64,000 nt of DNA from Flammeovirga sp. SJP92 (GTDB lineage Bacteria; Bacteroidota; Bacteroidia; Cytophagales; Flammeovirgaceae): NCBI RefSeq assembly GCF_001583495.1, contig NZ_LQAQ01000063.1, positions 62,001 to 126,000 on the forward strand, given 5' to 3'. Within the stretch, counting starts at the first letter, position 1. Each line of letters begins with the position of its first letter. The notes beneath the pieces are model-generated. The model was not told where the DNA came from and ran no database searches. It saw nothing but the letters and a program-made list of their open reading frames with translations. A program made the translations under genes and the position numbers. This document shows, in pieces, positions 35,635 through 46,056 of this stretch.

Positions 35635-38600
35635 TTAGAAAGAAATATTTAATCCTAATAAGTACGATTTAGCCTGTGGATATGAACCATAATCATAACC
35701 TGTCCAGATACCGCCATGACCAACTTCTGGGTCCATTCCTGAGTATTCTGTGAAAGTCAATAAATTATTGCCTGACACATAAACTCTAAGCTTGCTCATT
35801 CCTAATGCATTACTCAATCGTTGTGGCATAGTATATCCAATCTGTATGTTTCTAAGACGTAAATAAGAAGCATCTTCCACATGTACCATATCATTTAGAC
35901 GAATGAAGTTTCTATTGTTATCCTCGTAAGAGAAAATAGGGAAATTGTTTGTTGAGCCTTCACCTGTCCATCTATCTAGATAACGTATAGGGTAATTCTG
36001 TGCTTTAGTAAGGTCGATTCGCTGATTACCGTTGATCAATTTCCCTCCTGCTTGACCTTGCCAAAACATGGCAAAATCAAAACCTTTATATTCCATTCGT
36101 ATATTCAAACCATACATCCATGAATGAACGGGTGATCCAATATTTGTTCTGTCATCATTATCAATAACACCATCTCCATTCAAGTCTACAAAACGGATAT
36201 CACCAGGTACTGCTTTATCATTACCGTCTTTGTTGAACATTTCATTATAAGCATCTGCTTCAGCTTGGTTTTGAAGAATTCCATCTGTTTTCCATCCAAA
36301 GTAAAACGGCATAGCATGACCTTCTTGAATCATAAGCTGTCCTTCTCCAAAGTGCATAGATGGACCTGTAAACCTGCCGTCTTCATTCGCCACTTCAACC
36401 ATTTTATTATCATTGTATGCAAAGTTTCCTGTGATATCATATGTAAATTCGCCCTTACGTTTGGAATATGTCAATGCAACTTCAATACCTTGATTATTTA
36501 CTGTACCTAAGTTGAAAATAGGTCCTCCCACACCTGTAAAAGCAGGTACAGGCTTAGTACCTAAAAGGTCTTTTCTTTGACGTGAATAAAGGTCTATTGA
36601 AGCAGTTAATGCATCGTTGAAGAAACCTGCGTCAATACCCATATTTATCTCTTCGGCAGTCTCCCACTTCAAGTTAGGGTTCGGCATTCTAGTAATACCA
36701 TAACCTGGGTTCAAGCTTTGATTTTCTCCGTTACCATAAGAATATGGTGGAGTTTGATCAAATAACTCTAGATAACCAAAATCTCCAATTCTCTCATTAC
36801 CTACTCTACCCCATGATGCTCTTAGTTTTAAAAAGTTCACTGTCTCGTTATACTTTAAGAAATTCTCTTGTGAAAGAATCCAACCTGCCTGTACTGAAGG
36901 GAAAAAACCGAATTTATTGGCTGCACCAAACCTTGATGAACCATCATATCGGGCAATTACTGAAAGTAAATACTTTTCTTTATAATCATATGATGCTCTA
37001 CCAAAGTAAGAGACTAAACCATGCTGTGCCATACCACCACCAGCTCCTTGTGTTCTATCAGCTGTACCATTGTTTACCCATGCATAATCCCAACCATTGA
37101 TCTGCATATTTGTTCTTGAAGAAGAATTGTCTTCAGACTCCCAAGTTCTTACAGTATTTCCTGCTAAAAAGCTCAATTTATGGTCATTGATTTTTTTACT
37201 ATATGAAATAATATTCTCCCATTGTAATGTAGTATAAGTACCTTGATATTGGTTTACTCTTGATGCATCTGCATAAGTCACATTATTATAATACGCTTCA
37301 GGCGAATAACCTCTGCCATACCAGTTTCCTACATCTACTCCCAAGTCTGTTTTAATAGATAAACCTTCAATACCTGGTGTTAATTCCAAAAACATGTTCC
37401 CTATAAACTTGTTATTCTTATTCTCCCCATAGGTATTTTCAATACTTGCTAACGGATTAACTATCTCACGTAATGATCTATCTGATATGCCATAGAAGTC
37501 ACCATTACTATTTCTCACTGGCAAAACATCCATGTTCTCATATTGCTCAATTTTAGAAGGGTCAGTTTCTAATACAGGAGTAAGAGGATCATGCAATAGA
37601 GCATTTTGTAAAACACTACCAAACTGATTGTTTTCATTAATTCCTTGAGATTCTTCCCTTACAAAACTCATATTTGTACCTATTTTGAAATACTCAGAAA
37701 CTTTATGGGAAGCATTTAGACGGACAGTGAAACGTTCAAATTTAGATTTTTCAGGTGCAACAATTCCTTCTTGACCAAAGTAACCAATACTAGTCATATA
37801 GTTTGATTTAGCTGATCCTCCTGAAAACTGTAAGTTATGGCTTTGAATTGGTGCTGGCTCGAATATTTCTCCCTGCCAATCTGTATCAATTGTATTGTTT
37901 AGAATTTGATCCTCAGAAAATGGTAATAATGCACCTCCATTCTTTGCTCCCTCGTTATGGAATTCCATATACTGTTGAGCATTCATCACTGGTACTTTTC
38001 TCCAAGCCTCCTGAATACCATAATAACCATCATAAGAGACTGTACTTACACCTTCTTTTCCTTTTTTGGTCGTTACTAATACAACACCGTTAGCTCCTCT
38101 TGAACCATAAATAGCAGATGAAGCCGCATCTTTTAGTACTTCAATAGATTCAATATCTGCAGGGTTCAAGAAATTGATATTATCAATCTGAATTCCATCT
38201 ACCACATACAAAGGAGTATTATCTCCATTTGACCCTGTACCTCTCACCCTAATATCAATACCTGCACCAGGCTGGCCTGAAACTGGAGTTACTAATACGC
38301 CCGGCGTTTTTCCTTGTAAAGATTGTGCAGCATTTTGTACTGGTACCTGTGTAATATCTTCTGATTTTACTGAAGCAATGGCTCCCGTTACTACACTTTT
38401 CTTCTGAACTTGATAACCTACTACAATCACTTCGTCAAGTTGTTCTACATCCTCCTCCAAACTCACATTGATAGTCGATTGGTTATTGATGGCTACTGTC
38501 TTTTCTTTATATCCAATAAAAGAGAAAGACAGTTCAGTTTCTGAAGACTCAACAAGTAAACTAAAATTACCACTTAGATCAGTTATTGTTCCTTTTGTAA

Positions 38601-38745
38601 CACCTTTTACTTTTACGCTCACTCCCGGAATCGGGGCGTTTTGATTACTATCTACCACCTTACCCGTTACCATTCTAGATTGGGAAAAGGCTATATTGCT
38701 GATCAATAGTAAACTCAGAATTAGGAGTTTTTTCATTGTTTTCAT
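35635..38745 (-). CDS. SusC/RagA-family TonB-linked outer-membrane transporter
   Basis: 1036 residues from the ATG at 38745 (MKTMKKLLILS); another ATG three codons on is also possible. An upstream in-frame ATG at 38823 precedes a non-signal stretch and is rejected. Signal peptide (about 4-22), CarboxypepD_reg domain (about 26-105, GKVVDSNQNAPIPGVSVKVKG), SusC hallmark LDEVIVVGYQVQKK, plug domain (about 115-230, PLYVVDGIQIDNI and GSRGANGVVLVTTKKG), then a 22-strand barrel ending SYLLGLNISF. It imports glycan with SusD as lid. Located between a 7TM-DISM gene and susD. Start-to-stop spacing to susD is 11 bp, so they are coupled. Confidence 0.93.
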   Translation of the reverse strand: MKTMKKLLILSLLLISNIAFSQSRMVTGKVVDSNQNAPIPGVSVKVKGVTKGTITDLSGNFSLLVESSETELSFSFIGYKEKTVAINNQSTINVSLEEDVEQLDEVIVVGYQVQKKSVVTGAIASVKSEDITQVPVQNAAQSLQGKTPGVLVTPVSGQPGAGIDIRVRGTGSNGDNTPLYVVDGIQIDNINFLNPADIESIEVLKDAASSAIYGSRGANGVVLVTTKKGKEGVSTVSYDGYYGIQEAWRKVPVMNAQQYMEFHNEGAKNGGALLPFSEDQILNNTIDTDWQGEIFEPAPIQSHNLQFSGGSAKSNYMTSIGYFGQEGIVAPEKSKFERFTVRLNASHKVSEYFKIGTNMSFVREESQGINENNQFGSVLQNALLHDPLTPVLETDPSKIEQYENMDVLPVRNSNGDFYGISDRSLREIVNPLASIENTYGENKNNKFIGNMFLELTPGIEGLSIKTDLGVDVGNWYGRGYSPEAYYNNVTYADASRVNQYQGTYTTLQWENIISYSKKINDHKLSFLAGNTVRTWESEDNSSSRTNMQINGWDYAWVNNGTADRTQGAGGGMAQHGLVSYFGRASYDYKEKYLLSVIARYDGSSRFGAANKFGFFPSVQAGWILSQENFLKYNETVNFLKLRASWGRVGNERIGDFGYLELFDQTPPYSYGNGENQSLNPGYGITRMPNPNLKWETAEEINMGIDAGFFNDALTASIDLYSRQRKDLLGTKPVPAFTGVGGPIFNLGTVNNQGIEVALTYSKRKGEFTYDITGNFAYNDNKMVEVANEDGRFTGPSMHFGEGQLMIQEGHAMPFYFGWKTDGILQNQAEADAYNEMFNKDGNDKAVPGDIRFVDLNGDGVIDNDDRTNIGSPVHSWMYGLNIRMEYKGFDFAMFWQGQAGGKLINGNQRIDLTKAQNYPIRYLDRWTGEGSTNNFPIFSYEDNNRNFIRLNDMVHVEDASYLRLRNIQIGYTMPQRLSNALGMSKLRVYVSGNNLLTFTEYSGMDPEVGHGGIWTGYDYGSYPQAKSYLLGLNISF

Positions 38746-38839
38746 TTGTATTAAATATTCATCTAAAAAATTTAGCTTTTGAAGCCTATTTGTTTTTTGA
38801 AGAGGCGTAAGTATATATTCCATCCTATTAGATGAAGGA

Positions 38840-40075
38840 CTAGAATACTAACTTTTCCACCTTTTTATTTTTCTCTGTAATGACATTGCTGTTTTCTATT
38901 TTGAATTGATAGCAACCAATCAATATTGTAATGACTAATACTAAAAGGTGATATGAATTCTGGCTAAAGAAGTCTCCTATAGAGGTTACATTTTCTCTCA
39001 TTATTTCATATATCAATGTGATGAACAATAAGAGACAAGAAACCATATCGGACTTATTTAATATCTTTTGAAAGTAGTTGTAAAATGAGAGTAATAGCAC
39101 GATGACAACGATGGGCAACACGATAAAATATTGCCTCCATATATTTTCTAGAAAATTGTTCTCAACCCCTTGGTAACCTAAAGCAATAACACACCACAAT
39201 AGAATAATATGCTGAGTTTTAACTTTCTTATAATTGCATTGATATAAATGAGGTATGATTGTGAGAATTAAGGCAATATGTAAAATCACAAAAAGATTAC
39301 GAATCAGTAAAATGTATTTGAAGTCAGCATCAAACCAAAACTGAAAAAGATAAATGTTGCTTGATAAAAAAAGAATCAGAATACCCATCAAAAATAGTAT
39401 AAATGATGTTTTCTTTCTATCAAGAAAAAGTACCCATGCCAATGCTACAAGGAACAGTATTCCCAAAATTCCATATTTTACACCTATCAAAAAATGGTGC
39501 TCATTATTTTCTTGAAAAAAGATATTATCACGTTGTAATTCGAAAGAAAGTTCATTGTTATGAGCATTCATAAAATGAAGATATAAATCAACTATAGTAT
39601 GGTCTTCTACATCATTAAGTTTTTCTAATGAAAAAACTGTTGGCTTTGTAAACGGTGAAGAATAAAAAGCATCTGCCTTGGTAAGGTAGGTTATAAAAAA
39701 AGTAGAGTCGCTTTGTGTTTTTCCATAAACTTCTAAATCTGAATGATTGTTCTTCAACTCAAAAAGCCAATGTCGTTTGTTTAAAAATGAAGTTTTCAGT
39801 GAGATTTTAGCCCAGTATTCTTCATTGTTTCTTAATGATTTTTCTTTTGAATAGGTCTGAAAGTTCTTTGAATATTCTCCTATCACTTCTTTTAAAGTAG
39901 AAGAAGTACTTGATGTAAATAATGCGATTTCCTGATCAGCTACTTTATATTGATCAGCAAAAGAAGAAGGATGAACTACTTCATTTCTTTGCTTTCCAAC
40001 TGTACAAAGGGGAAATAATAAAACAATAGTATAAAATATATTAAGTTTAAAAATTAGATTCATCCTTCTCTTCAT
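38840..40075 (-). CDS. 7TM-DISM membrane protein lacking an output domain
   Basis: 411 residues. N-terminal hydrophobic signal (about 8-26), an extracytoplasmic beta domain like 7TMR-DISM extracellular 2 (about 40-185, EYWAKISLKTSFLNKRHWLFELKN), then seven predicted helices (about 193-215, 220-240, 255-275, 285-302, 315-335, 345-362, 372-390). It ends with only about 20 charged residues. Ordinary family members continue with a kinase, cyclase or HTH; none is present here, and the reading frame stops cleanly. It lies inside the glucan locus between the F5/8C giant and susC, all in one orientation. A sensor that signals through another membrane protein, such as the regulator at 28618, is a hypothesis only. 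ATG at 40075 or 40063 may be used. Confidence 0.72.
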   Translation of the reverse strand: MKRRMNLIFKLNIFYTIVLLFPLCTVGKQRNEVVHPSSFADQYKVADQEIALFTSSTSSTLKEVIGEYSKNFQTYSKEKSLRNNEEYWAKISLKTSFLNKRHWLFELKNNHSDLEVYGKTQSDSTFFITYLTKADAFYSSPFTKPTVFSLEKLNDVEDHTIVDLYLHFMNAHNNELSFELQRDNIFFQENNEHHFLIGVKYGILGILFLVALAWVLFLDRKKTSFILFLMGILILFLSSNIYLFQFWFDADFKYILLIRNLFVILHIALILTIIPHLYQCNYKKVKTQHIILLWCVIALGYQGVENNFLENIWRQYFIVLPIVVIVLLLSFYNYFQKILNKSDMVSCLLLFITLIYEIMRENVTSIGDFFSQNSYHLLVLVITILIGCYQFKIENSNVITEKNKKVEKLVF

Positions 40076-40239
40076 TATCTAAACACACTGATTTTCATTG
40101 ATCATTTCAACTGTAAGCACTAGGACATTTTATGATCTGTCCTAGCACTTCACTCTCATTACTGAAATTACAGTTGATTGGGTATACACATCTATTCAAA
40201 TTGTTTTGAAGAATCAAAAACGATTGTTGTCAATACTTT

Positions 40240-43200
40240 TTACCTCTTCTGGATTTTTGCCGAATAAAATTGACCATTGGCTTTGTATCTGATCAAATAG
40301 AACCCTGCCTGCAAATCTGAAAGATTAAATTCCTTTTGCATTACTCTGTATTCTTTCAACAGTTTGCCTTCTATTGTGAAGATCATCAATTGAGAAATTG
40401 TACCATCAACTTTCAATGTATTGATCACAGGGTTAGGGAAGAAAGTGATTGAGACTTTTTCATAGATCCCGTTAGATAATACAATCGACCATTTCGCATA
40501 AAGGGTAATATCTTCAGAATTAGTGATCGTAATTTCCTCAATTCTATTTTCAAAACCTTCATCCAAGAACCATCCATCAAATATATATCCTTCTCTTACA
40601 GCTGACTGTAATGCTACTACATCACCATCAATAACTGTAGCAGGATTACTATGCTCAAAACCTTCTACATAGTTAATTGTATTTATTCTTAACCACTTAC
40701 CGTAAATTTTCATATCACCTGTTGAAGAGGCTGTAATTGATGTGATTTGATTTGAGAACTCCACATCTGTGAACCACCCACCAAATACATAACCTTCCCT
40801 GATTGCATCTGTTAATACAAATTCATCACCACCATCATAACGCAAGGGGTTAGTATGTTCAAATCCATCGACATAATTGATTTCAAAAATTCCAGGAAAA
40901 TTACCTTCTGCCTTTTTGCCATACACTTCAAACTGATAGAACTTAAAACCCCAATCTTCAATGAACCTCTTTACGCCCTGAACTCTAACAAACCGAGCAG
41001 TACCTTGTAACGTTAATTGGTGTTTCAGATCGTTTTCAATTACATGTCCTACTTGAGTATGTATAGTAGACCAAGTTTCTAGATCTGAAGAAACCTGGAT
41101 TTGGTATTCTTCTGCAAAAGCACCTTCCCACTGAATGATAATTCTTTCAATATCATAGTAACCCAACAGATCTACATACCACCAGTCTGTAGTATTATCT
41201 GCTACATTTGACTCAAATAAAGAAGAATAATCTCCGTCATTACCTCTACTAGCTTCACCAGCTCCAGCATATGATGGTTTATCCAGAGATAACAAACCTG
41301 GAGCACTTGGATCTTTCTCCCACTTTGCATAAAGTGTTAATTCTCCACTCATTGTAGCTGTAATTTCTGTAATTGGAGAGGTAAATTCACTATCAAGAAA
41401 CCATCCTTTGAAAAGATAATCCATACGGCTTGGGTCTTTTAATACAAAACCTTTTCCTTCGGTATAACTATTTGGATTCTCATTAGTAAAAGCATCTACA
41501 TATGACACCGTATACACTTCAGGCCCTTGATCAATAGAGAGTGTACCCATCACCTCTATTTCAAATAAACTATAACCATAGCCTGTGCCTCTCTTAATTC
41601 CCTTTACTTTTACAAATCTACCGGCACCCGCAACAGGGTGATTTACCAAACCAACTTTCCCATTCTTCTCACTATGGATTACTGTCCAAGCTTCACCATC
41701 TTCTGATACTTCCAAATTGTATTCTTTACCAAAAGCACCTTCCCACATAAGGTTAATCTGTCCAATATCATAGCGTTTTACAAGATCAATTGATATCCAC
41801 TCTTCATCCGTACCATTACTTTCCCATCTGGTATCCATATCACCATCTACAGCTCCTTCACCATTACCACTGCTTGTCTGTGTTTTTTTCTCTAACGCTA
41901 CATTTGTTGAAGTTTTTCCGGTGGCAGTCCACTTTGCAAACAATGTTAGCTCTCCTTTTGTGGAAGGTGTTATTTCTGTGATTGCAGTAGTATAAGCATC
42001 ATCAGTGTACCAACCTTCAAAGATGTAATCCAAACGAAGTGGATCTTCAAAAGTCAGTGTTGATCCTTCTTCGTAAAGACTTGGATTATTATGGAAATAA
42101 CCATCATTATAAGTGATTGAGTAACTATCTGGAACTTCAGCTGTAGACTCCTCTCCATAAACATTTACTTCATAGAATTTGAATCCATGAGGTGTCGCTC
42201 TCTCATTACCTAATATTCTCACATATTTACCAGTGCCATGTACATTGAAGATGTGTTCTAATTTTAGTTGACCGTTATTTTCTACAACAGGTTCAGTTTG
42301 ATGATGAATAGTAGTCCAAAGCTCCCCGTTATTGGATACTTGTATTTCATAGTTGCTCGCATAAGCTCCTTCCCAATAAATCGCTACTCTTTCAATATCA
42401 TAATTACCTTGAAGATCTACATACCACCAATCTGTACTTGTATCCTCTAGGTTAGACTCCATAATACTTTCATAATCTCCATCATTTCCAAATGAAGCAT
42501 CTCCAGCTCCTGATATTGACGGTTTATTTAGTGAAATTAAAACAGGAGCATTGGGATCTATTTCCCATTTTGCATATAATGTCAAATGCTCTGTTGAAGT
42601 AGCTGTAATCTCTATGATCTGATTTGTCAATTCAGCATCTAAAAACCAACCTTTAAAAAGATAGTCTAGTCTAACTGCATCTAGTAATGTTACTGTACTA
42701 CCTTCGACATATGTGGAAGGGTTTGAATGTATGTAAGCATCAGTATAAGTTATAGTATAAACAGCAGGACCTTGATTTTCTGACTCTTCTCCATACACTT
42801 CAAACTCCCAAAAACTATAACCAAAACCAGTACCTCTTTCAATACCTTTCATTCTCACAAAACGTCCCGAACCTATCACTTCATGCAAATTAACACCAAC
42901 TTGACCATCAGTTTCATGATGAATAACTGTCCAGTTTTGAGCATCATTTGAAATCTCTATATCATATATTTTTCCAAAAGCTCCTTCCCAATTAAGCACT
43001 ACTGATGTGATATCATATGTTTTTTCTAAATCAATATATAACCACTCTGTATCACCTAAAGCACTCTCCCACCTTGTCTCTAAATCTCCATCTACTGCCA
43101 AATCTCCCTCACCAGAACTTGAAGCAGTTGATTTACCTAAAGCGACATTTACGGGTACTCCTTCTGATAAAGTCCATTTGCCGTAAAGTGTTAAATCTCC

Positions 43201-44475
43201 TGTTGTTTCTTCTGTAATTACAGTTACTTGAGTAGTGTATGTATCCTCTAAATACCAACCATTAAAATCATAATTCTGACGAGTTGCATCTGATAAAGTC
43301 AATTCTGTCCCTTCAGTATATGAAGAAGGGTTATCATGAGCGAAACCATCAATAAACCTAATATTTGAAACTGTAGGACCTTGTTCATCAGATAAAGTAC
43401 CATATACCTCAAACTCATACAAACTAAACCCATAACCTGTTGCCCTGGTGAAACCATTCATTCTCACAAATCGCCCTGTTCCTGTAAGTGTTATTTCTTC
43501 TATACCTCCTACACCTTCAGTTTGTGAAAAGGTAACAGTCCAATTTTGAGCATCATCAGATACTTCTATATCATAGGTATCACCATAAGCTCCTTCCCAA
43601 TTCAATACTACTTGTGTGATATCGTATCTTTGTCCCAAATCAACGTATATCCATTGATTATCTTCATGAGAACTCTCCCACCTTGAGCCTAAATCACCAT
43701 CTACTGCGGCATTACCATCTCCGGAGCTTGCGGTAGCTGGTTGGTTCAATGCTAAATTGATAGGTACTCCTTCTGATAAAGTCCATTTACCGTAAAGTGT
43801 TATATCACCTGTTGTTTCTTCTGTAATTACAGTTACTTGAGTGCTATAATTATCTTCCAGGTACCAACCTAAAAAATCATAATTATTACGTGAAGCATCC
43901 TGCAATGTTAATCCTTCACCTTCTGTATAATTCAAGGGATTATCATGTGTATATCCATCGATATAATTAATGCTTGAAATAGTTGGCCCCTGTACTTCTG
44001 ATAGCGTACCATATACTTCTAGTTCCCACAAACTGAACCCATAAGAAGTCGCTCTTGTAAAGCCGTTCATTCTTACAAAACGACCAGAAGCAGTAATTGG
44101 AAGATCTTCTATACCACCTGCTCCATCTGTTTGTGAAAAAGCAATAGACCAACTTTGGCCATCATCTGACACCTCAATATCATATGTTTTACCGAAAGCT
44201 CCTTCCCAGTTCAATACTACTTGAGTGATATCATACCTCTGCCCCAAATCAACAGAAATCCATTGATTATCCTCATGAGCACTTTCCCACCTTGAACCTG
44301 TATTACCATCTACGGCTGCATTAGCGTCACCTGAACTTGAAGAAGCAGATTTGTTGAGAGCAATATTCTCACTTGTCAGCTTGATTGATTTTGTACTGAA
44401 ATTACTGTTGGCATTTACAGTATTCCAGCCCAAAAAGAGCATAGTGAGCAATACAAAAAATGTATTTTTTCGCAT
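40240..44475 (-). CDS. Giant non-catalytic surface protein: six F5/8C and seven InlB-type repeats, T9SS tail
   Basis: 1411 residues. Signal peptide (1-22, TVNAN). Then six discoidin-like (F5/8 type C, CBM32-related) domains, each followed by a Listeria-Bacteroides InlB_B-type repeat of about 65 residues ending in (L)Y(A/G)KW, plus a seventh InlB repeat. Domains 1, 2, 3 and 5 are one subtype (AAVDGDxxSRWES ... VVLNWEGAFG); domains 4 and 6 are another (GNDGDYxSxxES ... DWWYVDL), giving the order A-A-A-B-A-B. The C-terminus (about 1335-1411) is a T9SS type A sorting domain with FFPNPVINTLKV and GFYLIRYKANGQ. No glycosidase, lyase or sulfatase domain is present. Its position among beta-1,3-glucan genes suggests a long surface glycan tether or adhesin. 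Ligand unproven. Confidence 0.82.
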   Translation of the reverse strand: MRKNTFFVLLTMLFLGWNTVNANSNFSTKSIKLTSENIALNKSASSSSGDANAAVDGNTGSRWESAHEDNQWISVDLGQRYDITQVVLNWEGAFGKTYDIEVSDDGQSWSIAFSQTDGAGGIEDLPITASGRFVRMNGFTRATSYGFSLWELEVYGTLSEVQGPTISSINYIDGYTHDNPLNYTEGEGLTLQDASRNNYDFLGWYLEDNYSTQVTVITEETTGDITLYGKWTLSEGVPINLALNQPATASSGDGNAAVDGDLGSRWESSHEDNQWIYVDLGQRYDITQVVLNWEGAYGDTYDIEVSDDAQNWTVTFSQTEGVGGIEEITLTGTGRFVRMNGFTRATGYGFSLYEFEVYGTLSDEQGPTVSNIRFIDGFAHDNPSSYTEGTELTLSDATRQNYDFNGWYLEDTYTTQVTVITEETTGDLTLYGKWTLSEGVPVNVALGKSTASSSGEGDLAVDGDLETRWESALGDTEWLYIDLEKTYDITSVVLNWEGAFGKIYDIEISNDAQNWTVIHHETDGQVGVNLHEVIGSGRFVRMKGIERGTGFGYSFWEFEVYGEESENQGPAVYTITYTDAYIHSNPSTYVEGSTVTLLDAVRLDYLFKGWFLDAELTNQIIEITATSTEHLTLYAKWEIDPNAPVLISLNKPSISGAGDASFGNDGDYESIMESNLEDTSTDWWYVDLQGNYDIERVAIYWEGAYASNYEIQVSNNGELWTTIHHQTEPVVENNGQLKLEHIFNVHGTGKYVRILGNERATPHGFKFYEVNVYGEESTAEVPDSYSITYNDGYFHNNPSLYEEGSTLTFEDPLRLDYIFEGWYTDDAYTTAITEITPSTKGELTLFAKWTATGKTSTNVALEKKTQTSSGNGEGAVDGDMDTRWESNGTDEEWISIDLVKRYDIGQINLMWEGAFGKEYNLEVSEDGEAWTVIHSEKNGKVGLVNHPVAGAGRFVKVKGIKRGTGYGYSLFEIEVMGTLSIDQGPEVYTVSYVDAFTNENPNSYTEGKGFVLKDPSRMDYLFKGWFLDSEFTSPITEITATMSGELTLYAKWEKDPSAPGLLSLDKPSYAGAGEASRGNDGDYSSLFESNVADNTTDWWYVDLLGYYDIERIIIQWEGAFAEEYQIQVSSDLETWSTIHTQVGHVIENDLKHQLTLQGTARFVRVQGVKRFIEDWGFKFYQFEVYGKKAEGNFPGIFEINYVDGFEHTNPLRYDGGDEFVLTDAIREGYVFGGWFTDVEFSNQITSITASSTGDMKIYGKWLRINTINYVEGFEHSNPATVIDGDVVALQSAVREGYIFDGWFLDEGFENRIEEITITNSEDITLYAKWSIVLSNGIYEKVSITFFPNPVINTLKVDGTISQLMIFTIEGKLLKEYRVMQKEFNLSDLQAGFYLIRYKANGQFYSAKIQKR

Positions 44476-44759
44476 AGTTATTCTTTTTTAGTTACGTTGT
44501 TAATGATTTATATACAATAGTTCTTTACCTATATCAGGCTCTTTTTTTAAGCAACATTTTTGTCTCCTTATTGATTGCCTTTATTGTCTTTCATTTCATA
44601 CCTAACCAATATTAACATACACAGAAAACCTTCTCTTAATTGGTCTAAATTTAACTATCTTGAAAATTTAATAACTCCAATAATGTATTGACAGCACATT
44701 AAGAATAATCAAGAAAAAAGTTTACTGCTGATAGAAATATTTTTCAGATAAATAGGTCG

Positions 44760-46055
44760 TTAATTATTAAAAAGAAGCCAGTTAATAGATATTGTACCTA
44801 CATTTTGTGTAAGTCGTATTGTATGTTTTCCTGCAGTTAACTGAACAGGAGTTGAATAAGTATTCCAAATAAAATTTTCAGATGTGTTAGTAATATCCAT
44901 GGTTACTGTTTCTACTCCATCTACTGCCATAATTAATTGTGCATCAATAAATGAAGCATACCTGATATCCAAGTTATATTCTCCTTCTTTGGGCACATAT
45001 AATTGATATTCTACCCATTGTCCTTTGAAAAAGTTATACAATTCTAATGTCTCATTTGGTGATTCAGTAGTTCTTCTTACACATGGACCATTTGTCCAAC
45101 CTGCTTCTCCCACTGATTCAGAAATACTCATATCACTGTAATGCTCCGCTTCAATTCTCTGACCTACGCCAAAATAGTTTTCTTTATCAAAAGAAGACAT
45201 TTGGTTGTAAACCATTCCAAGTTCAGTCAGTTGGACATCTGATGTTTGTTTTAATAAAAACATATATGGAAAAGTATCCTCAGACCCTCCTCCTCTTGGT
45301 ATAAACCATGCATAACGGTATACATCTGGATCGCTTTCTAAATAATTCAAGGCATCAGACATATATCTTAATTGACTTTCAGGTGTAACATTCCCTTCCC
45401 AAGCACAAAACTCTGTCAACCAAATAGGCATATTGTATTTTTTAAACATTTCAACGTACCTTTTTAAAGCTGCTACACTTGTCATATAACAATGAATGGA
45501 AATGCCTTCAATACCATGATCTGGTACTAATTCAAAAAATTCATCCAACCATTTAATCGGATCATGATATCCCTCCAATGTGCCATAATTCATGGCCGGT
45601 GAAATGATCTTCAAGTTCAATTCCTCTGCAATTGCTTTTACATCTCCCCATCTTTCCGCCGCTTGTTGAGGCGTCATGTTTGCCTGATCAGTTAAATTTG
45701 GTTCATTGAACGCTAATAAGTATTTGACATCAGGATTCTTTTGAACGTATGCTCTTATTTGATCTGCATTGACACCATTCCACGCCATAGGGCAAAACTC
45801 TATATTCTGTTCTTTGGTCAATGGAATGAATTTATCATATTGTAATGGACTCCAATTGTAGGACCATGAAATACCTTCACCCAACACTGTCACATCATCC
45901 TCATATTTAAAAGCAAAAGAAACTCCTCTTTTCTCACTTCTTTTTTGAAAACCTTCTACCACAGGCAAGTCCTCATCCTCTCCAATAATGTTATCATCAT
46001 TGTTCTGCATACAAGCAGTGAAAATGAACAAAAATAAAATTAAATTGTATTTCAT
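44760..46055 (-). CDS. GH128 endo-beta-1,3-glucanase lipoprotein with CBM6
   Basis: 431 residues from the ATG at 46055, 1 bp after the GH16 stop; an ATG four codons upstream (46067) would overlap GH16. Lipoprotein signal (FTAC). The catalytic TIM barrel (about 40-290) shows GH128 features: RGVSFAFKYEDD, WSYNW, FNEPNL with the predicted acid/base Glu118, and IWLTEFCAWEG with the predicted nucleophile Glu215. A C-terminal beta-sandwich (about 298-431; IEAEHYSDM, GQWVEYQLYVP, GKHTIRLTQ) is a CBM6-type carbohydrate-binding module. GH128 enzymes characterised so far act on beta-1,3-glucan. Surface lipoprotein, probably co-transcribed with GH16. Confidence 0.85.
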   Translation of the reverse strand: MKYNLILFLFIFTACMQNNDDNIIGEDEDLPVVEGFQKRSEKRGVSFAFKYEDDVTVLGEGISWSYNWSPLQYDKFIPLTKEQNIEFCPMAWNGVNADQIRAYVQKNPDVKYLLAFNEPNLTDQANMTPQQAAERWGDVKAIAEELNLKIISPAMNYGTLEGYHDPIKWLDEFFELVPDHGIEGISIHCYMTSVAALKRYVEMFKKYNMPIWLTEFCAWEGNVTPESQLRYMSDALNYLESDPDVYRYAWFIPRGGGSEDTFPYMFLLKQTSDVQLTELGMVYNQMSSFDKENYFGVGQRIEAEHYSDMSISESVGEAGWTNGPCVRRTTESPNETLELYNFFKGQWVEYQLYVPKEGEYNLDIRYASFIDAQLIMAVDGVETVTMDITNTSENFIWNTYSTPVQLTAGKHTIRLTQNVGTISINWLLFNN

Positions 46056-46056
46056 A

